Shown here in pieces: positions 44,732-62,160 of a stretch of DNA of 64,000 nt (the stretch's first letter is position 1; the number at the start of each line of letters is the position of its first letter). Below the pieces are notes generated by a model. The model searched no databases and was not told the origin of the DNA. It saw only the letters and a program-made list of their open reading frames with translations. The position numbers were made by a program, and so were the translations under genes. Source of the stretch: Helianthus annuus (lineage: Eukaryota; Streptophyta; Magnoliopsida; Asterales; Asteraceae); NCBI RefSeq assembly GCF_002127325.2, contig NC_035435.2, positions 121,887,127 to 121,951,126 on the forward strand. Direction: 5' to 3'.

Positions 44732-46139
44732 GAGTAAATTACAAGTTTTGTCCTTTATGTTTGTCCCAAATTTCAGGCGCTGTCCTTTACCTTTAAAATT
44801 GATGACTTTTGTCCTTAATGTTTGAAAATGCTGCACGTTATGTCCTTTGTGACAAACCCAGTTATAATTTTCAGTTAAATTATGTCATGTGCACTGCATA
44901 TGAGGGTAGAACGGTGATTTCACCTCCCACTTGTGTATTCCCCCTTTAAAACCCTAATAACACCCTTGATTCATCTTCAACCCCACTCAACCCCAAACCC
45001 AAATTCCAAAATCAATTGTCTGCAACAAAATTCCCAACCCAATTCTCACAATAATCATATCCTTCATCTTCATCAACTCATCATAGCGTCAAATCAAAGC
45101 AATCAATTACACATTCCACACAACAAAACTCACAATTAACAACGAACCCTAACGGATCGTCAATCGACCACGATGTCGACCAATCTATATTTTACAAGTT
45201 AAAGTTAAGTTGATGGATGAAGAATCGTCAATCACCTGATTGCTATAAGTTTCCCCAAGAAGATCTTTTTCATGCTATTCATTAGACAGAGCTGATACTA
45301 CAATCTGTTTATCTAGCTAATTATGGAGATTAAGATTTTGTTCTTAGTGTTACTCTCACTTTCATTGTTCCTCAATGTCACCAGGTGCTATCTTCTCATG
45401 ATTTAGGTATCATGTAATTATGTATAAATATCTCTCTGGTCAGCTCACACAAACACACATTTCACGGTGTTCATTTAGATACAATTATACAAAGCTTCAA
45501 GCTTGCATCTTTAGGTTGTTTAACCATATGGATTTATGGTCTTAATGATCATTTTTGCATATTCTGGGTTGAAAAGAGTGGTTGTGGGAGACGGATCGGG
45601 TCAGATCTGCTGGTTGTTGTTGAAGTCGAGTTAAATCGCCGGAAAGTCATGTGGCGGCGGTTCTGGGTCAGGGCGATTGCTGGATGTGGCGGTGATGTTG
45701 ACTTTTCAGTTTGTTTGGGGGTTCGGAGTTGTGGTGGTGGGCAATGGATAGAGAGAGGGTAGGTTAGTGAGGGTGGGTGGTAGAAAGAGGTGGTACAATG
45801 CGGTGCTTGTGGGTGACAGATGGTAGTGGCAGGTGGTGTTTTTAGAGAGAGAATGATATAGAGAGAGAGAGAGAGAGAGGTGAGGGAGAGTGAGTGAGTG
45901 GAGAAACAAAGCTTTATAAATATATATTTAATATTTTTATTCAAAGGGTAAAAAGACAAATTTACCCTCATATGGGGTCTATGTGACTAGATTTAACATT
46001 AAAATTTAACTGGGTTAGGCCCAAAGGACATAATATGCAGGATTTTGAAACGTTAAGGACAAAACTCATCAATTTTAAAAGTAAAGGACAACGCCTGAAA
46101 TTTGGGATAAACATAAAGGACAAAACTTGTAATTTACTC
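44732..46139. mobile_element. non-autonomous Mutator-like element (1408 bp) with long inverted ends
   Basis: The first ~200 bp (GAGTAAATTACAAGTTTTGTCC...) recur in inverse at 45940-46139 (...TTACTC), imperfectly but along the whole length. A perfect 9-bp target duplication flanks it. Between the ends there is no transposase. The interior has proline-rich chance frames, a (GA)n tract at about 45857-45882 and a gene-like AT/GC mix (45150-45900). The interior could be captured host DNA (Pack-MULE), but I recognise no specific gene in it. Confidence 0.85.
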
Positions 46140-46148
46140 AAAAACAAA

Positions 46149-46810
46149 TTATGTAGGGTTAAAATTGAAAAAGGTAAAAACCTTTTGGTTAAAAGTAAAA
46201 AATTCAACTTTTTTTTGAAAAACTCATAAAGCACAAATTACAAGTTATTATGCACAAAAAAATTGCAAAGTTATATACGGAATAATAGAAGCGATCAGCA
46301 ACCTAGCAATATTAAAAAAATGTCGACATGTTCAAAAACAACATAAGTTAAGAGCATCAGTAGCAATTAAGAGCATAAGAATTATCTATTAACCGACTCA
46401 TAATCAAACCAAACCCATGTAAAAAGTTCATTATCTGAACATCCATTGGTTAATACAAACTAATAACCAATTTTTTTTTGTTTCGGTTGGGTGACCCAAC
46501 CAACAGAAAAATGCCATTACATTTGAACCCACCACAACTTATTTTAACCCTAAAAGGAGGGAACACATTTCCAATTGAACTCACTACCCATTTCAACCGG
46601 CCACCAAATAATATTGCATCTTATCACCATCCAATACAACATTAAATAAATAGAACATTGAAACTTGTAGTACATTACATCTTATACATCCATCTCTCAC
46701 CCGTTCATAAACCCATCCCGCAAGCCGAACCCATAATGGTTATGGCGGTGTTCCTCTGGTACCCGACTACTCGGGCGAACCCATGACTCCATCTTGGAGA
46801 CACCAAGTCC
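46149..46810. other. intergenic, no gene recognised
   Basis: AT-rich sequence with scattered poly-T runs and no coding frame or clear repeat boundary. It precedes the MITE upstream of the sirtuin gene. Confidence 0.4.
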
Positions 46811-46813
46811 TAA

Positions 46814-47140
46814 GACCATCCGTAGTCATGCAATTGTGGGCGTTTTTTATGCCAACCACGCCCCTTTTCAGCCCCCGTGGACTTTTTTTGCGAAAAAATG
46901 TCTGGAGCGTGCTATATTCCACGCCCAGCTTCAAATCTTTTGACCAATCACCAGTTTCCAAGCTTTATTTGTCCAATAACAATTTTTTATGGTTTTTATT
47001 TTATTTAATTCTATTACACTACAATGCCCACATCCCCACTACACCCATTTTAGAAAAACGTTTCATTGTTGACTGAGCTGTCACACAACGCACAATGCCC
47101 AATGATAAGGCATTATTCACCCCAATGACTACGCATGTTG
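46814..47140. mobile_element. MITE, PIF/Harbinger (Tourist) type, in the sirtuin promoter
   Basis: The ends read GACCATCCGTAGTCATGC and, inverted from the right, CAACATGCGTAGTCATTG; they share CGTAGTCAT and flanking bases. TAA lies on both sides (46811-46813 and 47141-47143), the 3-bp duplication usual for Harbinger/Tourist elements. The element is 327 bp, non-coding, and lies 147 bp upstream of the sirtuin ATG, so it probably overlaps the promoter or 5' UTR. Confidence 0.7.
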
Positions 47141-47287
47141 TAAGAACTAAATCCCCAATCTTTTTTAGCCAATTGGGAATTTGGGACATTTTAGCCCCAA
47201 TTGTCAACACAATAAACACCACACCCTGCTCATAAGCTTGGCAATTACTTGTTTGGCTTTCTAAAAACCCCTCGAGAATCTTGAACA

Positions 47288-53367
<6,080 letters not shown>

Positions 53368-53775
53368 CGAGTTAGTTGTTTGGACTGTCTGTACATATTT
53401 GTGTGATAGTGGTTAAAGGAAGTCATTGATAGGTAGTAAAGAGAAACCGGGTCAACTTGTAAGCCCCTAGAGTTAACTCGGTTGTGGGTATGACAGGTGT
53501 GCAAAACTGTAGTGAGTTACCGAGTTGGTGTTTTTGGCTAGATTATCTTCATGGGCTATGTTATGTCCCTCCATTCCACTTGACCAACTTCATTCTGTTA
53601 TCTATTTACTGCTACTTAGATTTCATCATGTTTTATTTCATAAACTAAACTCCTGACAAGTAATCACTAGAAATTTTTTTACTTAACTTAGTTATAGGCA
53701 ACATGTCTTTTTTTTTTCTTTCCTAAAAATATATATAATTTGGTTAAGTTTCATTTTTTAAATTACATAACCTAA
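53368..53775 (+). other. 3' flank of the sirtuin gene
   Basis: The 3' UTR probably lies in the first ~300 bp. Possible polyadenylation-like AT-rich signals occur near 53630-53650 (ATAAACTAAAC), but none is decisive. Confidence 0.35.
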
Positions 53776-53913
53776 GGGGCTGTTTGGCTAAACTTATTTT
53801 AGTGACTTATTTACTTATTTACTTTTTGAAAAGTTAAAAGGTGTTTGGGTTAGCTTATTATGTGAAAGGAATAAGTAAATAAGTCATTCCAATAAGCTTA
53901 GCCAAACAGCCCC
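53776..53913. mobile_element. Tourist-like MITE, 138 bp
   Basis: Near-perfect inverted ends GGGGCTGTTTGGCTAA...TTAGCCAAACAGCCCC with TAA on both sides. The whole element could fold into one hairpin. It is non-coding. Confidence 0.75.
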
Positions 53914-53939
53914 TAAGTTTCTCACATTCCCCAGTTTTA

Positions 53940-55070
53940 TTTATAATTTCTTTTTACACTTCCTCCATAAGGTGACCCGGGGTGGGTACGTGATACTTTG
54001 GTATCACGCGTGGAACAATTCCACACACCGCCGCCACTCACATCCACCACGCGTGGAAGAGTTAACGCGTTGTGGTGGTCACGCGTTGAAGTTTGGAACT
54101 TTGTGTATGGTGGGTTGTACTCTAGTGCTGAGGAGTTGTACACTGATGGAATAAATAAAAAAGGTTGTGATACCATCACTAGTGATACCACCCCCCTACA
54201 TTTCTATCACTAGTGATAGAATATTGATTGTACACATGACATAACTTGATTGGATAATGGGAGTGATAGTTTCTATCACTAGTGAACCACCCCTCCTCCC
54301 CTAAGGGGACTGGAGGTGGTCCGTGATGGAGGTTCCATCACGAGTGATGAACATGAAAACACCGGCGCCACCTCATATTTCCACGCGTTAATATTATAAC
54401 TCGTGAAAAAGTTCACGCGTTGAACTTCATCCAATTTGAACATGCAGCATTTATTAATCCACCTAAAAGCATCTTTCTATTACACTTGTCACCCCTACAT
54501 TTATACTTTTATCCCAAAAACACCCCCACTCCCCTAAGTGTTGTACTACAATTTTTCTCAAATCTTTATCAGTGTTTTCTTTTTATTTAAAACTAATTGG
54601 AGTGAAGTTTTTAAATTTTAAAACTGTTATTTATTTTTTAAATAACTTTTCATATTTTTTGTAGAACCAAAATCCACAAAATGGAGCGAGCGAGACGACT
54701 ATCATGCAACAAGCCACCGAAGAGTATTTTAATGAAATTTATAATTTAGTGTTTTATTGTTAATTTCTAATTTTAAAATAAAAATTAAAAAAATTTGTGA
54801 GTGATGGAATTCCATCACTAGTGATGACCACCGTCACTACAAAATGCTTGTGAGTGATAGAATAGTGGTTGATGACATGACAGGGGTTGATTGGATGCTT
54901 GTGAGTGATGGAATTCTATCACTAGTGACCACCCCCACTCCCCTAACTGTAAAGAGAATAACAAAATAGTTGAAGATAAGGGCAGTAAAGAGAATAACAA
55001 AATAGTTGAAGATAAGGGCAGGGGGCACTTAACCTCCTTGCCCTAACTTTCACTAATCTTCTTTCATCAC
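53940..55070. repeat. cluster of small inverted-repeat elements with TCACTAGTGA palindromes
   Basis: The palindrome TCACTAGTGA or a one-base variant occurs near 54178, 54208, 54276, 54337, 54812 and 54919, usually within TCTATCACTAGTGATAGAA-like context and near CCCCTAA or CCACCCC blocks. Several adjacent or nested MITE ends are implied. The segment 53970-54160 also carries repeated CACGCGT words. A 36-bp tandem duplication lies at 54949-55021. No gene is supported; the chance frames 53972-54213 and 54818-55028 arise from these repeats. Confidence 0.5.
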
Positions 55071-55400
55071 GTCATTTATACCATTCACCACCCTCTCCTA
55101 CCCTATTTAGTGGCGCCACTTATACTTGGTTAACCTCATTCTTCTTTCTATTTCTTTTTTAACATAAATAAATATATCATATGAATTTAAAATATAAAAT
55201 ATATATATATATATATATAACTTACATAAATAAAAATATCAAAATACACAATTAAAATTAAAAAGCATACATTCTAGATAACTAAACATTGCTAAACTAC
55301 ATCATTAAATAGACACAAACTAAATAGTAAAACTTTAACAAACTAACTAATTAAATGTAAACAAACTTAAGAGAAATAAACGTAAACACACTAGAGAAAT
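55071..55400. other. AT-rich intergenic DNA
   Basis: Contains an (AT)n microsatellite near 55196-55222 and no coding frame. Confidence 0.5.
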
Positions 55401-55403
55401 AAA

Positions 55404-55869
55404 CTAATCATCAACGCCTAAAGAAATGTCAGAGTCGGCATCCGTATGCACATGTAGCTCTGGCATACGAGGATGGTTTCTTAGTGATCGCTAAGGTTCG
55501 ATGTAAGCAAAAATTTTGTTGAATCTAATCTGGTATTCACGACGGGTCTGAGCCTCCATTAAGCCGTGACCATTGGCCATCATCATGTGATAGACTTGAT
55601 GAAATTTGCAAACCTCATTGAAAATAACACGCCACTTTGAGTTAACTCGGTCCAAAGTGCGATTGGTTTCACCTACACATTAACGAAATTCTTCAAATAT
55701 GGCTACACTAAATCAAACGTTTCCTCGCATGGTATCAGTCACGTGGATCCAAGAGTTGACCAAGGCTACTTCTTCATCTACGTTCCACGATCTTCTTGCC
55801 ATTTTTTTGAAAGTATTTGAGAGTGTATGTATGGTTGGATATTTGTTAGAAAAATGGTTTGAGATGTGT
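55404..55869 (-). pseudogene. Harbinger-associated Myb/SANT-like protein fragment
   Basis: On the minus strand the fragment begins KMARRSWNVDEEVALVNSWIHVTDTMRGN, the start of a trihelix/SANT-like DNA-binding domain. After a disrupted middle it resumes with NSKWRVIFNEVCKFHQVYHMMMANGHG and REYQIRFNKIFAYIEP. It then has a TAG and ends LHVHTDADSD...GVDD. Such proteins are the second gene of plant PIF/Harbinger transposons or their domesticated relatives (family knowledge). Stops and a gap in the centre show it is dead. Confidence 0.65.
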
Positions 55870-56505
55870 ATATTAAAAAGATAAAAAAAAAAAGAAAACA
55901 AAACAAAAACAATAACGGTCAAACCACACAATCACAAGCAGTAATTACTTGGACCCAATCCAACCCGCCTCCCTACATGGACCACCAGCGGCGGTGTGTG
56001 CTATTTGCTAACCTTCAATTCTCATTTCTGCAACATTTTATTTACATTCTATTTGCTAACCACTAACATCTGCAGGTGTTTTCAAAAGGATAAAGGAACT
56101 AAATAATTTAAAAAAAAAATAATATGAACATTGTATTAGCCAGCCTGCTAGCAAATTGGTTACCAAAAAAAGTAAAAAACTAACTACCGAACGGTAGGCC
56201 TATCGTTATTATTTAGATACTGTCATTGTTTTATCATGGTTGCATCTGAAAGTTCAAAGACTTCAATGCTCGGAACCGTTGACCCTGTTTGTTTGACCTG
56301 AATAAAGTATAATAGTCATCAAAGGTTTTGTTTCCATAACTATATTAACTAGAATTACAAAAGAATGCGTAATGTGTTTGTTACCTTCAATCACGACGCC
56401 ATTCGAGAAAAAAATCAAGCCTTTCTCCGTTCCCCTTCTTGGTTTCCGTGCCATAAAGATTTGGAACAAACAAGGCTGCTAATAAGAGCTATTTTACTTC
56501 CTTTA
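55870..56505. other. intergenic and probable 3' UTR of the PPR gene
   Basis: No independent gene is recognised. The part next to 56505 is likely to be the 3' UTR of the minus-strand PPR gene. The small minus-strand frame 56263-56469 has no known features. Confidence 0.35.
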
Positions 56506-58860
56506 TCATATTCCCATTTGACTTCTTTTGGTTTCTTGATCTTTAAAGTCCGACGTGTCGACAGAACGCAACGTCAAACCTATGGCAGTCATTTTTTGAG
56601 TCAATTCCTTAGCTTTCTCCAAATCTCCAATCTTGTAACAGTAATCTACTAGACGATCATACTCATACGGAGCTAGCGGTATGCCCTTCTGGGCCGCTTC
56701 ATCTAGTATTCCACATGCTGCGTTTAAATCCCTTAACTTGCGGAAACCAGTGAACATCGTCCGGTACATTAAATCATCTGGAGTCAAACCCTTCCGCTTA
56801 ATTTCATCAAACAATTGTTTTGCTCTCTCGGTGTTACCAACTCGAAAAAAACCCTTCATCAAGATGTTATACGTATATATATTTGGAGTAAACCAACCGT
56901 CTTCAACAAGCTTATAAGCTTCTCCAACTTTTCCTCTATCACACAAACAAAATATAAGAGAATACGATGAAAGATTAAAAACTATACCCTCGTTTTTTAG
57001 TTCCATCAAGAGCCCAGAAACTTCTACGTATTTTGACCACTTCATGAGACTATCAAGAAGGACTCTGTACGTACACATGACGGAAAAGAACTTTCTGGAT
57101 AGCACGAATCGAAAAACGGAGAACGCGTCGATTAAGTTGGCACTTTTACAGTTTTCTTGAATTAAAATTTCGTAAGTTGAAATTAACGGGACTAAACCAC
57201 GTCCTAGCACTGCGTAAAAGTACTTATTTGCAACGTTTAATTCTCCTAACTTGCAATAGGCGTTGACTAACGCTCCAAATATGTGAGCGTTTGGCTCTAA
57301 ACCGTGATCCATCATTTCATTCATGTAAAATCTCGCTTCTTCCATTTTCTTAACTCTGCAAAGGCATCCGATAACGTTTCCGTAACAAATCTCATTTGGG
57401 ACTATAGCGTTCTCCTTCATCACCTCCAAAACTTTTTTCGACTTTCTGTAATCGTTTACTTTTGAACAAGCGCTTAGAAGGGTCTCGTAAACTACATGAT
57501 CGAGTTTGAGATTCTTCACACTCGGTTCCAACATAAGTGCTTCCGCCTTTTCAAGATCTAGAGTGTGACATAATCCAATGATTAAAAGACCGTAACTTTT
57601 TGCATTCGGTTGCAAATCAAGCTTCTTCATCTCTTCCACAACTGCAAAAGCATCATTCATTCGCTTCGCTTTACAATACCCATGAATCAACGAGGTATAC
57701 GTTCTAAAATCTAGTTTCATGCCTAAACTTATCATCTCGTTTATTAACTCGTGTACTCTATCCATCTTATGCATCTTGCATAGCCAATGAAGAAGCGTAT
57801 TATAACAAACCAAATTTGCACCAACACAACTAGCGGCCATCTCGTCTTTAACCCTAAACGCCGCTTCCACATCGCCTTCCGACATGAACCCATTAACTAA
57901 CGCGTTATACGTCACCACATTCGGCTCCACACCCGCATCACGCATCTCACTCAACACCGTTCTTGCATCTTCCCATCTCTTCATTTTGCAAAAACAGTTA
58001 ACTAATGTGGTATACAAAAACACATCCGGAACTAACCCCTTATTAACCATACTCTTCTTAAACTCAACGGCTTCATCAAGACGGCCCGTTTTACACAACC
58101 CATCAATAATCACATTGTACGTGAAAGAATTCGGGTCACACCCGTTCACACCCATCTTAACAAACACCTCTTTTGCTTTCTCTACATCTCCCACCATACA
58201 ATAAACTTTGATCATATTAGTATACGCGTAGACATCAAAGAAACCGACTTTTTCCCGCATCGCTTCACATACTCTTAAGAAAAGCTCCAACTTCTTACCT
58301 TTAATCAAATCTTTCAAAAATGAATTGAAAAACAAAGGGCTAGGTTCAAACTCATCATTTTTCAAAAGAATCTCAGCAGCTTCATCTAACAACCCCTTTA
58401 CTCTATACCTATCAACAATAACCTCAAACACCTTGTGATTCAAATCAACACAAGAAGAACCAAAACTTTCTTTATAACAGCTTACAAAAGAATCCAAAAC
58501 CCACAATGGAGACAACCTCATTGCAATCATTTCATCAACTAGAAGACTAACACAGCCATACAAGTGATGGTTACATAGAGTAATGGCTAAAAATGTAATC
58601 TTTTTGGCATTTGATTGAATACCCACCTGGTTTTCTTGAAGAAGCATTTGAATTACATGTGGGTTTAGCTTCTTGGGCACCTTTGAGGCTGAAAGAATGG
58701 TTTCCCAGTTGTCTGATTGAAGAATGGTCTTGATTTCACTCAGCAAGAACTGATTTTGTTTGATGGAAGATGGTATGTAAGATAAAGATCTGGGTCTTTT
58801 GATGGTGTTTTGGTGAATACCCAGAAAGTGTTTTGGGTTATTTTGAAAGATTTTCCGCAT
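56506..58860 (-). CDS. pentatricopeptide-repeat protein, P class
   Basis: An intronless frame of 784 residues starting MRKIFQNNPKHFLG. The N-terminal ~40 residues are basic, hydroxylated and almost free of acidic residues, as in mitochondrial presequences (a plastid target is not excluded). From about residue 170 to 765 there are 16 or 17 consecutive 35-residue PPR motifs, such as NSFTYNVIIDGLCKTGRLDEA and NVVTYNALVNGF, mostly of canonical P type with a few irregular ones near residues 560-640. No E, DYW or SMR domain follows, so a role in organelle RNA stability, processing or translation is more likely than C-to-U editing (class knowledge). The specific RNA target cannot be told. It is convergent with the sirtuin gene and intact. 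Confidence 0.93.
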   Translation of the reverse strand: MRKIFQNNPKHFLGIHQNTIKRPRSLSYIPSSIKQNQFLLSEIKTILQSDNWETILSASKVPKKLNPHVIQMLLQENQVGIQSNAKKITFLAITLCNHHLYGCVSLLVDEMIAMRLSPLWVLDSFVSCYKESFGSSCVDLNHKVFEVIVDRYRVKGLLDEAAEILLKNDEFEPSPLFFNSFLKDLIKGKKLELFLRVCEAMREKVGFFDVYAYTNMIKVYCMVGDVEKAKEVFVKMGVNGCDPNSFTYNVIIDGLCKTGRLDEAVEFKKSMVNKGLVPDVFLYTTLVNCFCKMKRWEDARTVLSEMRDAGVEPNVVTYNALVNGFMSEGDVEAAFRVKDEMAASCVGANLVCYNTLLHWLCKMHKMDRVHELINEMISLGMKLDFRTYTSLIHGYCKAKRMNDAFAVVEEMKKLDLQPNAKSYGLLIIGLCHTLDLEKAEALMLEPSVKNLKLDHVVYETLLSACSKVNDYRKSKKVLEVMKENAIVPNEICYGNVIGCLCRVKKMEEARFYMNEMMDHGLEPNAHIFGALVNAYCKLGELNVANKYFYAVLGRGLVPLISTYEILIQENCKSANLIDAFSVFRFVLSRKFFSVMCTYRVLLDSLMKWSKYVEVSGLLMELKNEGIVFNLSSYSLIFCLCDRGKVGEAYKLVEDGWFTPNIYTYNILMKGFFRVGNTERAKQLFDEIKRKGLTPDDLMYRTMFTGFRKLRDLNAACGILDEAAQKGIPLAPYEYDRLVDYCYKIGDLEKAKELTQKMTAIGLTLRSVDTSDFKDQETKRSQMGI

Positions 58861-59160
58861 TGTGTCAAGTGGAAAACAGAGTGTGGGTGGATTATGAATA
58901 GGGTTATTGATTATCAGTTCAGTGGACTGAAAACCCTCGTATTTAAGATCAATATGAACATAAATCTTTCATACAATTTCATTGTTTTTCATAACGAATT
59001 AGGGTTTTGTTCATGGAATATGCGAGCAGAGACGGCGCAGGGGTAGGCTGGAATCCAAGAATTACAGAGCGTTTGTTTTCTGGGTTACTCATACGAAGCC
59101 CATTGGGCTAACTTTATGTTTATTGGGCTTTCTATAAATATTTCAAGAGCTCATAAAGTT
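58861..59160 (-). promoter_or_regulatory. 5' flank of the PPR gene
   Basis: This should hold the promoter and 5' UTR. No convincing TATA box was found at a usual distance on the minus strand. The chance frame 58810-59046 overlaps the PPR start on the other strand and is not supported. Confidence 0.35.
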
Positions 59161-59880
59161 TTTAGTATGGGAATTTATGGGGTGTTCATGGGTCGGTTTG
59201 GTTCGGTTATTATCATTAACCATAATCATAACCAGTAGCTTCGGTTGGGATTTTCCTTAACCTTACCCATAACCATAATCGAACTTCGGTTATGGTTAAT
59301 CGGTTATAAAGTCGGTTATGGTTCAGTTTCGGTATTTTTGGTTAATTAACCAATAAAGGTTTGAAATAAATAGGGATGTAAGGGTGTTATAGGGGTGTGC
59401 ATGGTTTGGACTTAGCTTAGGTTTTTTTTATATATATATATAATAACGAAGACTTTACTTTTTGTTAAACTACCGATGTGGGATTAAAGGGCATCCGCAT
59501 CCACATCAAGATCATTTTGTTACAAACAAACTTTTATCCTGGTAAAAATTCTGTATATGGTTAATGTAAAACATAAATCCATTATACAGAGTTATATTTA
59601 CATGTTCGGTTCGGTTCAGGTTATATCGGTTAACCAAAGTTTCATGACCATAACCATAACCGATTAATCGGTTATACAAAGTTTCAAAACCATAACCATT
59701 GATTATCGGTTAATAGTGGTTCGGTTATGGTTTGATTATCAGTTATGACGGTTATTTTCTCATCGAATTATAGAGGTGAGAAAATATTGATTTGCTTTTA
59801 AAAATAAATTTGTTTTATTATTTAGTATATATAAAGTTATATTCATTTAACCCGTGTAATACACGGGTTTCTAACCTAGT
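59161..59880 (+). mobile_element. Helitron-like element or terminus, plus strand
   Basis: The right end has a 9-bp-arm hairpin AACCCGTGTAATACACGGGTT (59849-59869) followed 6 bp later by CTAGT (59876-59880), the Helitron 3' signature. The upstream ~600 bp is filled with 'cggttatggttaatcggtt' phrases. The left edge is a guess; the 5' TC end was not found, and no Rep/helicase is encoded. Confidence 0.4.
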
Positions 59881-60188
59881 TATTTATTTCTATATAGATG
59901 AACACAACGGCACAACCCAAGTTCTAAACACCATCATCTTTTATTTCGTCATTTCTTTTTACTAGATACTTGTTATTGTTGTTGTTGTTTTGAAAAACAA
60001 AAGTCAAAGGAAAAAAAGAATGACTATCAAGTAGTTCATTGAAAAAAGAATGACTATCAAGTAGTTCATTTGTTTTCTTTTTTTATATGGTATGGTTATT
60101 GAATGATGTATTACCTTTTCATAGTCATAGTTACTCAAAACCTCATTGTAACTCTTATAATCACCAGTTACAACCACAAATTATTACT
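59881..60188. other. AT-rich intergenic DNA with a short tandem duplication
   Basis: A 29-bp unit (AAAAAGAATGACTATCAAGTAGTTCATT) is duplicated at about 60013-60070. No gene is seen. Confidence 0.5.
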
Positions 60189-60245
60189 ATTAATCAGCGG
60201 CGGAACTAGCCCAAAAATTTCGGGCTAGTTCCGCCGCTGATTAAT
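60189..60245. repeat. perfect 24-bp-arm hairpin
   Basis: Arms 60189-60212 and 60222-60245 are exact reverse complements around a 9-base loop. The arms contain AGCGGCGGAACTAGCCC. The surroundings are AT-rich, so the GC content is locally unusual. Confidence 0.9.
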
Positions 60246-61380
60246 CAATATTCTCACCTCTATAATCTATATTATATCATGTATAAAACCTACATCTGAT
60301 CATAATTCGTCAACCATGCCAAACAAATGAGACTAGGCAAAGGTAATGTAAAACACAAATTTATCATTTTGAATTTACTTTAATTTTATGCTAATAAAAA
60401 ATATAAATAATAATAACATTATAATATAAAAGTATTCGAATGCTAATAAAAAAATATAAATAATAATAACATTATAATATAAAAGTATTCGAATAAAAAA
60501 GACATACGATTCAAGATGCTTCAAGTTGAAGTATTTGGTTGGTGAACAATAATACTCCAACCAAAGTTAGGTTCGTTAAACTAGTACAAACCATTGCCTG
60601 TCTATATTATTGAAAATGATCACATTAAGTAGTCATATATTATTACTTACATGATAATAATGTAATTAAACCCTTTAATTATGACTTGATGGTATACATG
60701 TTCTTAACTTTGGGGGAATATAAATTAAATCAAGAATTTATATACAAAAATACATTACGAGTCATTCAATACATATTATCATATGGCGGGGAACCCATTT
60801 TTTTTACCAGCGTAGGCCTTTTCGATGCTTGAATATTGACGTTCGAGTATTTGGTTTAGTCCGGGTCACATAAATAACGATAATTTGTCGTTGCCACCCG
60901 TAAAATTAAGACCTACAATGAAGCTATTGATGTAATGAACTAATGATGACAAAAAAAAAGGCAAAACTCCATTTGATAACCATTTAGAGATACTAACTGA
61001 AGTATTTAATTAAATTCGATACTAAATGTATTTTATGATGTTGTTTTCCCTTTTCTAGGTTTAACATGTTTATTGATCTTTTGTGTTTAAAATTATCGAG
61101 GACCAACATTCAATAATCTCATAACTCAGTTAAAAAATCATAATATACGTTACATATAAATATAAAAAATTGTGGGTCGTTTGATAATATACTATACATG
61201 AACATGTACTATAGTAGCATATATCGGTCTCGTTAAATGGTGTAGTTAAGTAATGTTGTTTGCAATACCCTTAGCATAGTTAATTTAATTAACTCAAATA
61301 AACTGAACAAATGCAACTGAGCTAAGCCCATCGAATATAAAAAAAAAAAAGAAAAAAGAAATATTTCAAGAATGTCTCAT
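60246..61380. other. AT-rich intergenic DNA, no gene
   Basis: A unit of about 54 bp (ATGCTAATAAAAAATATAAA...) is tandemly duplicated at about 60388-60497. The rest is low-complexity AT-rich sequence. The frame 60375-60560 is only the translation of that duplication. Confidence 0.5.
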
Positions 61381-62160
61381 ACTAGTAGATGTCCCGTCCG
61401 CATTGCGGGGCGATGACCGAATAATTCTCAACCAATTAAAAAAAGACTACTATAATTTTGCTAGGGAAAAAAACAAAAACGATGATAAGACCGTAGTAAA
61501 CCATTAAAACAAAAAATCTTTATAGTTTTGGTAAAAAAAATTAAAACGATGGAAAAAACGTAATTTTTAACTGAGGGCCAAATCATAAATTTAATTCGGG
61601 GATAAATTGTAAACTAAATGGACCAACGGGGGAGTGCCAGGAAGTTGCCGGCATGACTGTAATTTTACACTGGGGGCAAAATTGTAATGTCGCCAGGAAA
61701 ACAAACAAAAACGATGGGGAAAATGTAAAGTTAAGTTGAGGGTAAAATCGTAACTTGGTTGTGAGAAAAAAAACTAATGGCAAAACTATAAATTTATATG
61801 GGGCAAAATTGTAATTTTGAACCGAGGGCAAAATTGGAATTTTTAGCTAGGAGCAAAAGCGTAAATTTATTTTTAAGTGGGGGTAGAAACATAATTTTGA
61901 ACTCATGGGAAAATCGTATTTTTAACGGAAAAAAACTAATGGCAAAACTCTAAATTGAAATGGGCAAAATCGTCTTTTTTTACCAGGGGTAAAATTGAAA
62001 TATTTAGCTGGGAGCAAAAGCGTAAATTTATTTTTTAGCGGGGTCGAAAACATAGATTTGACTTGATGGCAAAATCGTAAATTTAAATTAGGATAAAATC
62101 GTAATTTTGTTAGGTTAATAGGGGAGTGTCAAAGGTCCCTAACACTATTACCCCTGTCGC
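61381..62160 (-). mobile_element. Helitron-like element with internal GGCAAAATCGTAA-type repeats
   Basis: On the minus strand the terminus is a GC-rich hairpin region (CCGCAATGCGG core, complement of 61398-61408) followed by CTAGT at 61381-61385. It is related in sequence and orientation to the terminus at 43943-43974. The interior repeats GAGGGCAAAATTGTAA / GGCAAAACTCTAA phrases about fifteen times. The right end near GGGGAGTGTCAAAGG (about 62110) is uncertain. Confidence 0.45.

Noticed and set aside
44933..45971. Asn/Pro-rich and Ser/Leu/Pro-rich frames in the Mutator-like element
   Set aside because: Low-complexity composition, no domain, and both strands open; not supportable as genes.
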